NCBI GenBank assembly: GCA_016302625.1 | Contig: JAEDNG010000034.1 | Span: 1-7,954, forward strand | DNA length: 7,954 nucleotides | Source: Clostridiaceae bacterium | GTDB taxonomy: Bacteria; Bacillota; Clostridia; Oscillospirales; Acutalibacteraceae | Reading direction: 5' to 3' | Shown: piece after piece, positions 1-6,133 of the stretch | Numbering within the stretch: the stretch's first letter is position 1 | Layout of the letters: each line of letters begins with the position of its first letter | Made by a program: the position numbers and the translations under genes | The notes under the pieces: generated by a model | Databases searched by the model: none | Seen by the model: only the letters and a program-made list of their open reading frames with translations | What the model was told of the DNA's origin: nothing

Positions 1-540
1 CGGCATTGCCTTTCTGATAATCATAAAAAGCGCAAATGCTAAGAAAGGAACTATTACAACATATACAGTCGAAAGCTGCGGACACATCGCAAACGCCATT
101 ATTACTGAGAAAATCAGCATAAACGGAGCGCGTACTGCCAAGCGAATTATCATCATATATGCCATCTGCACGTTTGTTACATCGGTCGTAAGCCTTGTCA
201 CAAGGCTCGAGGTTGAGAATTTATCTATATTTGAAAAAGAAAAATCCTGAACCTTATAAAATAAATCGTGTCTCAAATTTTTAGCAAAGCCGGCCGACGC
301 GGTAGCGCAGGTGCTTCCGGCGAGCGCGCCGAAAGAAAGCGACACGAAAGCCAAAAGCACAAGTATTCCGCCGTACATAAGTATCATTTTCATGTCGGCG
401 CCGTTCTCGATTCGGTTGATAAGCTTTGCAATGAAAAAAGGAATGATACATTCGACCACAACCTCGCCCGACACTAAAATCGGGGTGAGGATTGAGGTCT
501 TCTTGTATTCCCTTACACAGCCCAAAAGTGTTTTTATCAT
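1..540 (-). CDS. ABC exporter (multidrug type), N-terminal membrane domain, truncated by window edge
   Basis: This is the first 180 codons of an ABC exporter half-transporter; the reading frame is open to base 1, so the rest of the membrane domain and the nucleotide-binding domain lie outside. Visible hydrophobic segments are at about residues 16-41, 51-75 and 133-178, the last probably two helices with a short turn near 153-157. The stretch from about residue 104 to 125, including LVTRLTTDVTNVQ, is the typical intracellular-loop sequence of type IV (MsbA/BmrCD/YfiBC-like) exporters. The start at 540 is supported by an AGGAG site (547-551) six bases upstream. It lies 20 bp after the marR gene, so the two should be co-transcribed. 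In Bacillota, such MarR-linked exporters commonly come as heterodimeric pairs, so a second half-transporter gene may follow outside the window. Substrate unknown; drug or toxic-compound efflux is an inference from family and context. Confidence 0.88.
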   Translation of the reverse strand, partial: MIKTLLGCVREYKKTSILTPILVSGEVVVECIIPFFIAKLINRIENGADMKMILMYGGILVLLAFVSLSFGALAGSTCATASAGFAKNLRHDLFYKVQDFSFSNIDKFSTSSLVTRLTTDVTNVQMAYMMIIRLAVRAPFMLIFSVIMAFAMCPQLSTVYVVIVPFLAFALFMIIRKAMP

Positions 541-560
541 ATTGTTCTCCTCTGTTGTGC

Positions 561-998
561 TTATTCTTCCATATTTGCCTTTAATTTGCGGATTACGGAA
601 AAAAAGGCTTCAATTTCTTCGTCGGTAAGTCCTTTACGAAGCTTTCTTTCACGTTTCTCAATATCCTTTGCAATGCAGTAATGAAGCTTTACCGCTTTGT
701 CGGTAAGGACAATTTTTTTAAGCCGCGCGTCATTTTCAACGCTTTGCCTTGTTATGAAGCCGTTTTTTTCCATAAGCTTTAAAATATTACTGGCGGTTGA
801 GCGGCGGATTGAAAACTTTTCCTCAAAATCCTTCTGATAAATATCTTTATCCCGATTTTCGTAAAAGTAATCGATTGCCCAGCCTCTTACACCCTTATTG
901 GGTTTAAACTCGAGCTCGTCGGCGTGCTTTTCAACGTCGCGCCTTATCAGATTTGATAAATTTCTTATCTCAAGCCCGATACAGTTTTCAGGCGGCAT
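561..998 (-). CDS. MarR-family transcriptional regulator
   Basis: A 145-residue winged-helix DNA-binding protein of usual MarR length. The helix-turn-helix covers about residues 54-82, with recognition helix RRSTASNILKLMEKNGFI, followed by a wing ending in the family-typical pattern DARLKKIVLT (90-99). The flanking helices (1-30 and 100-145) would form the dimer interface. The start at 998 follows a good GAGGTGA ribosome site (1005-1011) with a six-base gap. It is the first gene of an operon whose second gene, 20 bp downstream, encodes an ABC exporter; MarR repressors in this position usually repress their own operon and are released by a substrate of the pump. An inverted repeat sits at its predicted transcription start. 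The inducing ligand cannot be told from sequence. Confident for the family, less so for the regulatory target. Confidence 0.92.
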   Translation of the reverse strand: MPPENCIGLEIRNLSNLIRRDVEKHADELEFKPNKGVRGWAIDYFYENRDKDIYQKDFEEKFSIRRSTASNILKLMEKNGFITRQSVENDARLKKIVLTDKAVKLHYCIAKDIEKRERKLRKGLTDEEIEAFFSVIRKLKANMEE

Positions 999-1022
999 AA
1001 AATATCACCTCACAAATAAAAT

Positions 1023-1036
1023 GTTAGTTTGCTAAC
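1023..1036. promoter_or_regulatory. Inverted-repeat operator, probable MarR binding site
   Basis: GTTAG-TTTG-CTAAC is a perfect 5-bp inverted repeat with a four-base spacer. It lies immediately downstream of the -10 box and covers the predicted transcription start of marR. This size, symmetry and location fit an autorepression site for the adjacent MarR protein; the assignment to that protein is inferred from position. Confidence 0.65.
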
Positions 1037-1037
1037 T

Positions 1038-1066
1038 ATTATATCTGTTAAGGTGTTATTTGTCAA
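1038..1066 (-). promoter_or_regulatory. Sigma-A promoter of the marR-ABC exporter operon
   Basis: On the minus strand TTGACA (1061-1066) is followed after exactly 17 bp by TATAAT (1038-1043), a consensus match in both hexamers. Transcription should begin near 1031, about 33 bases before the marR start codon. Such a strong promoter suggests the operon is normally held off by a repressor. Confidence 0.88.
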
Positions 1067-1127
1067 CAAATATATAATGAATTTTTTGTTAATACCGATT
1101 TGTATTGTCAGGCATTGCCCGTCCGAA

Positions 1128-1934
1128 TTATTTAATACCCTTTGTTTTATCAAATGCCGCCTTTACCGCGTTCATAACAGCGCCCCTGAAGCCGTCGTTT
1201 TCAAGGGAATGTACTCCCGCTATTGTAGCGCCGCCGGGACTGCAAACCTCGTCCTTTAGCTGTTCTGGGTGCTTTTCGGTCTCTGAAATAAGCCTTGCAG
1301 AGCCTATAACGGTCTGAACCGCGTAATCGAGGGCTTTTTCTCTTGCAAGACCGCATTCAACCGCGGCGGCGGCAAGGGCGTCAACGAACATGTAAACAAA
1401 AGCAGGACCGCAGCCCGAAACAGCGCAGGCGGCATCGATAAGGCTCTCGTCAATTCTGTCAAGTAATCCGGCGTTTCGCATGCAGTTTGAGAAATAGGTT
1501 ATTTCATCCATAAACACACCGTCCGAAACGGCGTAGGGTATTACCCCCTCGCCTATTGCCGCCGGCGTATTAGGCATTATTCTGATAACAGGGTAATTTG
1601 CACCTAACATCTCATTAAGGCGTTTAACAGTTATCCCTGCCGCCATGGTAATCAGCACAAAGCGGTCGGTGCGGGCGGCCAAAACCTCTTTAATGCCGTC
1701 AAGCATGCCTTTCATCATCTGCGGCTTTACACCTAAAAAGATGTATTCCGCGTCTCTTGCGACGATTCTGTTGTCCGCCGCGCGGCAGTTAAGCTCCGCC
1801 GCCAGGGTCTGCGCCTTCTGCGCCGTTCTGTTTGACAAAATTACTTCATGACCGGGCACTGTCTTTCTTAACGCCCTTGCTAACGCCGCGCCCATATTGC
1901 CTGTTCCTATAAATCCGAATTTTACCTCTGCCAT
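1128..1934 (-). CDS. proC: Pyrroline-5-carboxylate reductase
   Basis: Catalyses the last step of proline synthesis, NAD(P)H-dependent reduction of pyrroline-5-carboxylate to L-proline, in the cytoplasm. At 268 residues it is the normal family length. The N-terminal Rossmann fold shows FIGTGNMGAAL (8-18, dinucleotide-binding glycines 10, 12 and 15), with SNR at 34-36, where the arginine suggests use of NADPH. VKPQ (69-72), ITMAAGIT (95-102) and MPNTP (120-124) are family hallmarks. The C-terminal helical dimer domain carries VSGCGPAF (172-179) and the signature region around SPGGATIAG (232-240), which forms the substrate site. The gene begins nine bases after the proA stop, with a G-rich AGGTAGGG stretch just upstream, and is the last of a proB-proA-proC operon. 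No obvious terminator follows it. Confidence 0.97.
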   Translation of the reverse strand: MAEVKFGFIGTGNMGAALARALRKTVPGHEVILSNRTAQKAQTLAAELNCRAADNRIVARDAEYIFLGVKPQMMKGMLDGIKEVLAARTDRFVLITMAAGITVKRLNEMLGANYPVIRIMPNTPAAIGEGVIPYAVSDGVFMDEITYFSNCMRNAGLLDRIDESLIDAACAVSGCGPAFVYMFVDALAAAAVECGLAREKALDYAVQTVIGSARLISETEKHPEQLKDEVCSPGGATIAGVHSLENDGFRGAVMNAVKAAFDKTKGIK

Positions 1935-1943
1935 AGCTTTTCC

Positions 1944-3179
1944 CTACCTTATCTGTCCGTTTCCGTGAATTATGTATTTGTATGTGTTAAGCTCATTTAA
2001 GCCCATGGGTCCTCTCGCATGCAGCTTTTGTGTGGAAATTCCCATTTCACAGCCGAGTCCGAACTCTCCGCCGTCGGTAAAGCGGGTTGAGCAGTTTACA
2101 TAAACCGCCGCCGAATCGACACGTGCGGTAAAGTAATCCGCCGCTTTTATATCCTCGGTTATAATGCTTTCGCTGTGATGGGTGGAGTGCTTTGCAATAT
2201 GAGCGACCGCCTCTTTTACATCGGCGACAATTTTTACCGCCATTATATAATCAAGAAATTCGGTGTCGAAATCGTTTTCGCCGGCAGGTGTTGAGCAAAT
2301 TTTTCCGCAGACCTCTTTATCTCCGCGTATTTCGGCACGGTTTTTAAATCTTTCGGCTAACATCGGCAAAAATTTATCCGCAATATCGCGGTTTACAAGG
2401 CAGACCTCCGCCGCGTTGCAGACCGAGGGGCGGCTTGTTTTCGCGTTATCAACGATATTAAGCGCTTTTTGCAAATCGGCGGCTTTGTCAACATAGATGT
2501 GACAAATTCCCGTTCCCGTCTCAATAACAGGTACTGTAGCGTTTTGCACACAAGCGGAAATAAGCCCCTTTCCGCCGCGGGGAATAAGCAAATCGATATA
2601 TCCGTTCGCCGTCATAAGCTCCCTTGCGCTATCGCGGGAGGTATCCTCCACAAGGTTTACATAATCCTCACTGATTTCGGATTTCTTAAGTCCCTCTTTC
2701 AGCGCCTTTACGATTGCCGACGCGCTTAAAAAAGCCTCTTTTCCGCTCCTTAAAATACAGACGTTTCCGCTTTTAAAGCAAAGCGCCGCCGCGTCCGAGG
2801 TGACGTTAGGCCTGCTCTCGTAAATAATCGCGACAACACCTAACGGTACTGAAATCTTTTCGATTTTAAGTCCGTTTTCGCGTATTGTTTCCGACAGCAC
2901 CCTACCCACAGGGTCGGAAAGCTTTGCTACTTCCCTTATGCCCTCCGCCATAGCGGCAATACGCTTTTCGTCAAGCCGCAGACGATCGAGCATTACCTCA
3001 TTAATTTTCTCCGCCGCGTTTTCAAGGTCAGTTTTGTTTGCCGCTAATATATCATCGGTATGATTTATAAGAGATTGAGCCATATTTAAAAGCGCGGCGT
3101 TTTTGCTATTGGTATCAAGCGGTGCACAGGACAAAGCGGCGCTCTTTGCCCGCTTTAAAATTTCAGAGGTTGTTTTCAT
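1944..3179 (-). CDS. proA: Gamma-glutamyl phosphate reductase (glutamate-5-semialdehyde dehydrogenase)
   Basis: Reduces gamma-glutamyl phosphate, made by ProB, to glutamate-5-semialdehyde using NADPH; the product cyclises to pyrroline-5-carboxylate, the ProC substrate. The 411-residue length is standard. It belongs to the aldehyde dehydrogenase superfamily: GVVAIIYESRPNVTSDAA (114-131) is the cofactor-side motif, the catalytic cysteine is C254 in SRPSVCNAAE, and the ProA signature occupies about 321-339 (VKEAVAHIAKHSTHHSESI). The C-terminal block FGLGCEMGISTQKLHARGPM (373-392) is also conserved. The ATG overlaps the proB stop as ATGA (3176-3179), which implies translational coupling, in keeping with the labile acyl-phosphate being passed between the two enzymes. 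All expected motifs are intact. Confidence 0.98.
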   Translation of the reverse strand: MKTTSEILKRAKSAALSCAPLDTNSKNAALLNMAQSLINHTDDILAANKTDLENAAEKINEVMLDRLRLDEKRIAAMAEGIREVAKLSDPVGRVLSETIRENGLKIEKISVPLGVVAIIYESRPNVTSDAAALCFKSGNVCILRSGKEAFLSASAIVKALKEGLKKSEISEDYVNLVEDTSRDSARELMTANGYIDLLIPRGGKGLISACVQNATVPVIETGTGICHIYVDKAADLQKALNIVDNAKTSRPSVCNAAEVCLVNRDIADKFLPMLAERFKNRAEIRGDKEVCGKICSTPAGENDFDTEFLDYIMAVKIVADVKEAVAHIAKHSTHHSESIITEDIKAADYFTARVDSAAVYVNCSTRFTDGGEFGLGCEMGISTQKLHARGPMGLNELNTYKYIIHGNGQIR

Positions 3180-3955
3180 TCCTTCTCCGCCTTTCGTGAA
3201 ATAAATCTTGTGCCGACCGGCTTGCCCTCCACAATATCGTAAAGCACTTTCGGCTCCTTGCCGTTTGCGATTATCATATCGATCCCCGCGTCTGTGGCGA
3301 TTTTAGCCGCCTTAATTTTGGTCGCCATACCGCCCGTGCCGAAGGTGCTCCCCGCGCCGCCGGTCATCTCCTCAATTTCGGGCGTAATTTCGGTAACGCG
3401 GCTTAAAAGCACCGCGTTTTTGTCCTTGCGCGGATCGGCGGTGAAAAGCCCGTCGATATCGGACAAAAGTATCAGCAGATCGGCGTTAATCGCAGTAGCT
3501 ACAATAGCGCCCAGGGTATCGTTATCTCCGATTACTATCTCGTCGGTAGCGATAGAGTCATTCTCATTAATAATCGGAATAGCGCCGAGAGTGAGCAATC
3601 TGCACATGGTATTTTCAAAATTCACCTTGCGCTCACTGTGCTCTATATCCTCGCCGGTTATCAGAATCTGTGCGACGGTATGATTATATTCTGAAAACAG
3701 CTTGTCATATGTATACATCAGCTCGCACTGACCGACCGCAGCCGCCGCCTGCTTTGTCGGAATATCCGACGGCTTTTCGGAAAGCGACAGCTTGCCCGCC
3801 CCCATTCCGATAGCGCCCGACGAGACGAGTATGACCTCGTTTCCCGCGTTTTTAAGGTCGCTCATAACCTTGCAAAGCTCCTCAACCCGCCTGATATTAA
3901 GCAGTCCCGATTTATGAGCCAAAGTAGATGTTCCGATTTTAATTACAATTCGCAT
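3176..3955 (-). CDS. proB: Glutamate 5-kinase (short form without PUA domain)
   Basis: Phosphorylates the gamma-carboxyl of glutamate with ATP, the committed and normally proline-inhibited step of proline synthesis. With the start at 3955 the protein has 259 residues and begins MRIVIKIGTST, the canonical amino-acid-kinase opening with K6 as the phosphate-binding lysine. Further motifs are VSSGAIGMG (44-52), KQAAAAVGQ (68-76), INENDS (129-134), GDNDTLG (143-149), LLSDIDGLFTADPR (163-176) and GTGGMATKIKAA (206-217). It ends soon after the kinase domain, so the C-terminal PUA domain of the E. coli enzyme is absent, as in a number of other bacteria. The frame continues upstream to an ATG at 4057, but that extension has no family similarity I recognise and would begin upstream of the likely promoter. 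The chosen start has only a weak GGGG site ten bases upstream. Confidence 0.95.
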   Translation of the reverse strand: MRIVIKIGTSTLAHKSGLLNIRRVEELCKVMSDLKNAGNEVILVSSGAIGMGAGKLSLSEKPSDIPTKQAAAAVGQCELMYTYDKLFSEYNHTVAQILITGEDIEHSERKVNFENTMCRLLTLGAIPIINENDSIATDEIVIGDNDTLGAIVATAINADLLILLSDIDGLFTADPRKDKNAVLLSRVTEITPEIEEMTGGAGSTFGTGGMATKIKAAKIATDAGIDMIIANGKEPKVLYDIVEGKPVGTRFISRKAEKE

Positions 3956-4006
3956 AATTTCAAAACCCCGTTGTTTTATTACCCAACCAAAATGTTTGTT
4001 TTTTAC

Positions 4007-4035
4007 AGTATAGCGCATTTCACGTATAATTTCCA
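4007..4035 (-). promoter_or_regulatory. Candidate promoter of proBAC
   Basis: On the minus strand TGGAAA (4030-4035) is followed after 17 bp by TATACT (4007-4012). The -10 box is good and the -35 box matches TTGACA at four of six positions. Transcription would begin near 4000, giving a leader of about 45 bases before the proB ATG at 3955. This leader is too short for a riboswitch or T-box. Confidence 0.5.
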
Positions 4036-4063
4036 CTAATTTATAAATTTTTTTCAAAAACGC

Positions 4064-4092
4064 TTGACTTTAATGCTTTAAAGTGATATATT
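4064..4092 (+). promoter_or_regulatory. Sigma-A promoter of the ABC importer operon
   Basis: TTGACT (4064-4069) is followed after 17 bp by TATATT (4087-4092), predicting a start near 4099 and a short leader of about 37 bases. It is divergent from the proBAC promoter. The leader leaves no room for a T-box or other long leader RNA, so regulation, if any, is more likely by a DNA-binding protein. Confidence 0.75.
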
Positions 4093-4121
4093 TATTTCAA
4101 ACAAAGTTCATTATGAATTTT

Positions 4122-4128
4122 AAGGAGA
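4122..4128 (+). promoter_or_regulatory. Ribosome binding site of the importer binding-protein gene
   Basis: AAGGAGA lies directly upstream of the ATG at 4136 with a seven-base gap. It is a strong site, consistent with the high expression usually needed for substrate-binding lipoproteins. Confidence 0.85.
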
Positions 4129-4135
4129 GAGATTT

Positions 4136-5110
4136 ATGAAAATGAAAAAGGTTATAGCCGCTGTTACAGCGCTTGCGCTTACCCTTACAGCATGTGTGTC
4201 TCTGTCGGGCTGCGGTGAGAAAAAGGCGAAATACACCGTCGGTATCTGCCAGCTTGTTCAGCACGACGCGCTTGATGCAGCTACTAAGGGCTTTAAGGAT
4301 GTTTTAAAGGAAAAATTAGGCGACGATATCGACTTTGACGAACAGAATGCCGCTAACGATTCAGCTACCTGCGGTACTATCGTTAACCAATTTGTTTCAA
4401 ACAAGGTCGACCTTATAATGGCGAACGCCACCCCCGCTTTACAGGCTGCCGCCGCCGCGACCGCGGATATTCCGATTGTCGCAACCTCCATCACCGACTA
4501 TGCCACCGCGCTTGAAATAAGCGACTGGACAGGCAAGACAGGCTCAAATATCACCGGTTCTTCCGATCTTGCTCCCTTAAAGGAACAGGCTGAAATGATA
4601 AAAGAGCTTTTCCCGAATGCCAAAAAGGTCGGTATTCTTTATAACTCGGGCGAGGCTAACTCTAAATATCAGGCGACCGAGGTTACTAAGGCGCTTAAGG
4701 AATTAGGCATTGAGGCAAAGGAATACACCAGTGCCGATTCAAACGATTTGGCTTCTGTCACCACAACCGCCTGCAAAGAGGTTGACGTTCTCTACATTCC
4801 GACAGATAACACAATGGCTTCCAACACCGGTATTGTAAACAACATTGCCGAACCGGCTAAAATTCCGGTTGTTGCCGGCGAAGTAGGTATCTGCAAGGGC
4901 TGCGGAGTCGCCACACTTTCTATCGACTATTACAGCATCGGTAAAAAGGCGGGCGAAATGGCTTACGAAATTCTTGTAAACGGCAAAAACCCCGGAGATA
5001 TGGAAATCGAATACGCCGACAGCCTTACAAAGCAGTACATGGCTTCGCGTTGCCAGACTCTCGGTATAACCGTTCCCGATACATACGAGGCTATTTCAGA
5101 AGAGGAATAA
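4136..5110 (+). CDS. ABC importer substrate-binding lipoprotein, TrpX-like family
   Basis: A 324-residue extracytoplasmic binding protein of the ABC_sub_bind type (COG2984-like, the group containing TrpX). Residues 1-26 form a lipoprotein signal: MKMKK, a hydrophobic core, then a lipobox LSGC with cysteine 26 as the likely lipidated residue; an alternative lipobox LTAC ends at cysteine 20. The mature part shows the two-lobed periplasmic-binding fold, opening YTVGICQLVQHDALDAATKG (33-52), with ANATPALQAAA, PIVATSITD, NITGSSDLAPLKEQ, KVGILYNSGEANSKYQ and LYIPTDN as the family's recurring blocks, and LSIDYYSIGKKAG in the last part. It heads an operon with a matching permease and ATPase. Characterised relatives bind aromatic amino acids, but most of the family has no known ligand, and I cannot assign one here. 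Six cysteines occur outside the signal peptide. Confidence 0.9.
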   Translation: MKMKKVIAAVTALALTLTACVSLSGCGEKKAKYTVGICQLVQHDALDAATKGFKDVLKEKLGDDIDFDEQNAANDSATCGTIVNQFVSNKVDLIMANATPALQAAAAATADIPIVATSITDYATALEISDWTGKTGSNITGSSDLAPLKEQAEMIKELFPNAKKVGILYNSGEANSKYQATEVTKALKELGIEAKEYTSADSNDLASVTTTACKEVDVLYIPTDNTMASNTGIVNNIAEPAKIPVVAGEVGICKGCGVATLSIDYYSIGKKAGEMAYEILVNGKNPGDMEIEYADSLTKQYMASRCQTLGITVPDTYEAISEEE

Positions 5111-5132
5111 TTCTTTATAAAAAATATGTATG

Positions 5133-5159
5133 GCGATAAGGCGCTTTGCGCCTTATCGC
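5133..5159 (+). repeat. Perfect 12-bp hairpin between binding-protein and permease genes
   Basis: GCGATAAGGCGC (5133-5144), loop TTT, GCGCCTTATCGC (5148-5159). It begins 22 bases after the binding-protein stop and lies 62 bases before the permease start. A G-T pair at 5132/5160 extends it. The downstream sequence is only moderately T-rich (TTATTCCTGTTTTT), so it fits an attenuator or a 3' mRNA-stabilising structure rather than a full terminator. Such an element would raise the amount of binding protein relative to the membrane components. Confidence 0.8.
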
Positions 5160-5205
5160 TTATTCCTGTTTTTAGGACACATTTATTTTTTACTATTTTT
5201 GACCG

Positions 5206-5211
5206 AAAGGA
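5206..5211 (+). promoter_or_regulatory. Ribosome binding site that fixes the permease start
   Basis: AAAGGA precedes the ATG at 5222 by ten bases. The in-frame ATG at 5126 lacks a comparable site, and translation from it would pass through the 12-bp hairpin and encode a 32-residue extension with no counterpart in the family. Confidence 0.7.
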
Positions 5212-5221
5212 ATTAAAAAAT

Positions 5222-6133
5222 ATGCTATCATTTATAAGCTCCCTGCCCGGCGCAATAGCTCAGGGCGCAGTTTGGGGAATTATGGCGGTAGGTCTTTACA
5301 TAACCTACAAGATTCTTGACCTTGCCGACCTTACGGTTGACGGCTCGTTCGGCACGGGCGGCGCGGTACTCGTTGTCTGCACTGCAAGCGGAATGAATAT
5401 TTTTCTCTCCCTGCTTTTGGCACTGCTTGCCGGATGTCTTGCAGGACTTGTAACCGGAATATTCCACACAAAATTCGGTATTCCCGCGATACTTGCAGGT
5501 ATACTCACCCAAATCGCGCTCTATTCGGTTAACCTCCGTATTCTGGGCGGAAAGGCTAACCAGCCGCTTTCGGTCGATAAATACAATCTGCTTATTTCAC
5601 TCCGCAATATCAACAAATCTCTTGTTGTACTTGCGATATTCGTCGCCGTAATAATTGCTATACTCTACTGGTTCTTCGGAACAGAGCTCGGACATTCGCT
5701 CCGCGCTACCGGCTGCAATCAGGCTATGGCGAGGGCGAACGGTATTAACACCTCTACCAATAAGATTATCGGATTTGTGCTTTCAAACGGAATTGTAGCG
5801 CTGTCAGGCGGACTTCTTGCCCAGTATCAGGGCTTTGCCGACGTAAACATGGGGCGCGGTGCGATAGTAATCGGTCTTGCCGCCATAATTATCGGCGAGG
5901 TCGCTTTCAGCAGAATTTTCAAGAACTTTGCGCTAAAACTCCTAGCGGCTGTTTTCGGCGGAATAATATATTATATTGTTATCACCTTTGTTCTCTGGCT
6001 CGGACTGCCCGCAAACGACCTTAAGCTGCTTTCCGCGCTTGTTGTCGCTCTCTTCCTCGGTATTCCCTACTGGAAGAACAAAATTGCCGAAAAACGTGTG
6101 AAAACTATCCCCGGAGGTGCAGACAATGCTTGA
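5222..6133 (+). CDS. ABC importer permease, TrpY-like (LivH/RbsC-type)
   Basis: Membrane component of the importer, 303 residues from the chosen start, in the BPD_transp_2 / COG4120-like family. About eight hydrophobic segments can be seen, near residues 8-28, 44-56, 59-80, 85-104, 130-151, 180-198, 211-236 (probably with a re-entrant break) and 237-283 (two helices). The cytoplasmic loop around GTELGHSLRATGCNQAMARA (152-171) is the EAA-like coupling sequence that contacts the ATPase. LDLADLTVDGSFGTGGAV near the N-terminus is typical of this family. As a single permease gene it presumably works as a homodimer. It follows the binding-protein gene after a 111-base gap containing a hairpin, and its last eight bases overlap the start of the ATPase gene, which implies translational coupling. 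The substrate is unknown. Confidence 0.92.
   Translation: MLSFISSLPGAIAQGAVWGIMAVGLYITYKILDLADLTVDGSFGTGGAVLVVCTASGMNIFLSLLLALLAGCLAGLVTGIFHTKFGIPAILAGILTQIALYSVNLRILGGKANQPLSVDKYNLLISLRNINKSLVVLAIFVAVIIAILYWFFGTELGHSLRATGCNQAMARANGINTSTNKIIGFVLSNGIVALSGGLLAQYQGFADVNMGRGAIVIGLAAIIIGEVAFSRIFKNFALKLLAAVFGGIIYYIVITFVLWLGLPANDLKLLSALVVALFLGIPYWKNKIAEKRVKTIPGGADNA
6113..6117 (+). promoter_or_regulatory. Ribosome binding site that fixes the ATPase start
   Basis: GGAGG, inside the end of the permease gene, is eight bases from ATG 6126. A GTG at 6117 in the same frame overlaps this site and so cannot be the start it serves. Confidence 0.85.

Noticed and set aside
268..628. Two plus-strand reading frames (268-477 and 311-628)
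   Set aside because: They lie antisense to the exporter gene and the end of marR, which have clear family motifs; they have no ribosome site and no recognisable protein features.
2264..2270. TGTCGAA match inside proA
   Set aside because: About one 7-base match is expected by chance in a window this size on both strands; it sits within a coding sequence with no promoter nearby.
3258..3683. 141-codon plus-strand reading frame inside proB
   Set aside because: It is a long antisense shadow caused by proB codon composition; proB motifs are intact along the whole stretch.
4099..4135. T-box or riboswitch upstream of the TrpX-like gene
   Set aside because: The predicted leader is about 37 bases, with no specifier stem, T-box core or terminator hairpin.
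5126..5221. Upstream ATG giving the permease a 32-residue N-terminal extension
   Set aside because: The extension is encoded by the intergenic hairpin, has no good ribosome site and no family counterpart; ATG 5222 has AAAGGA.
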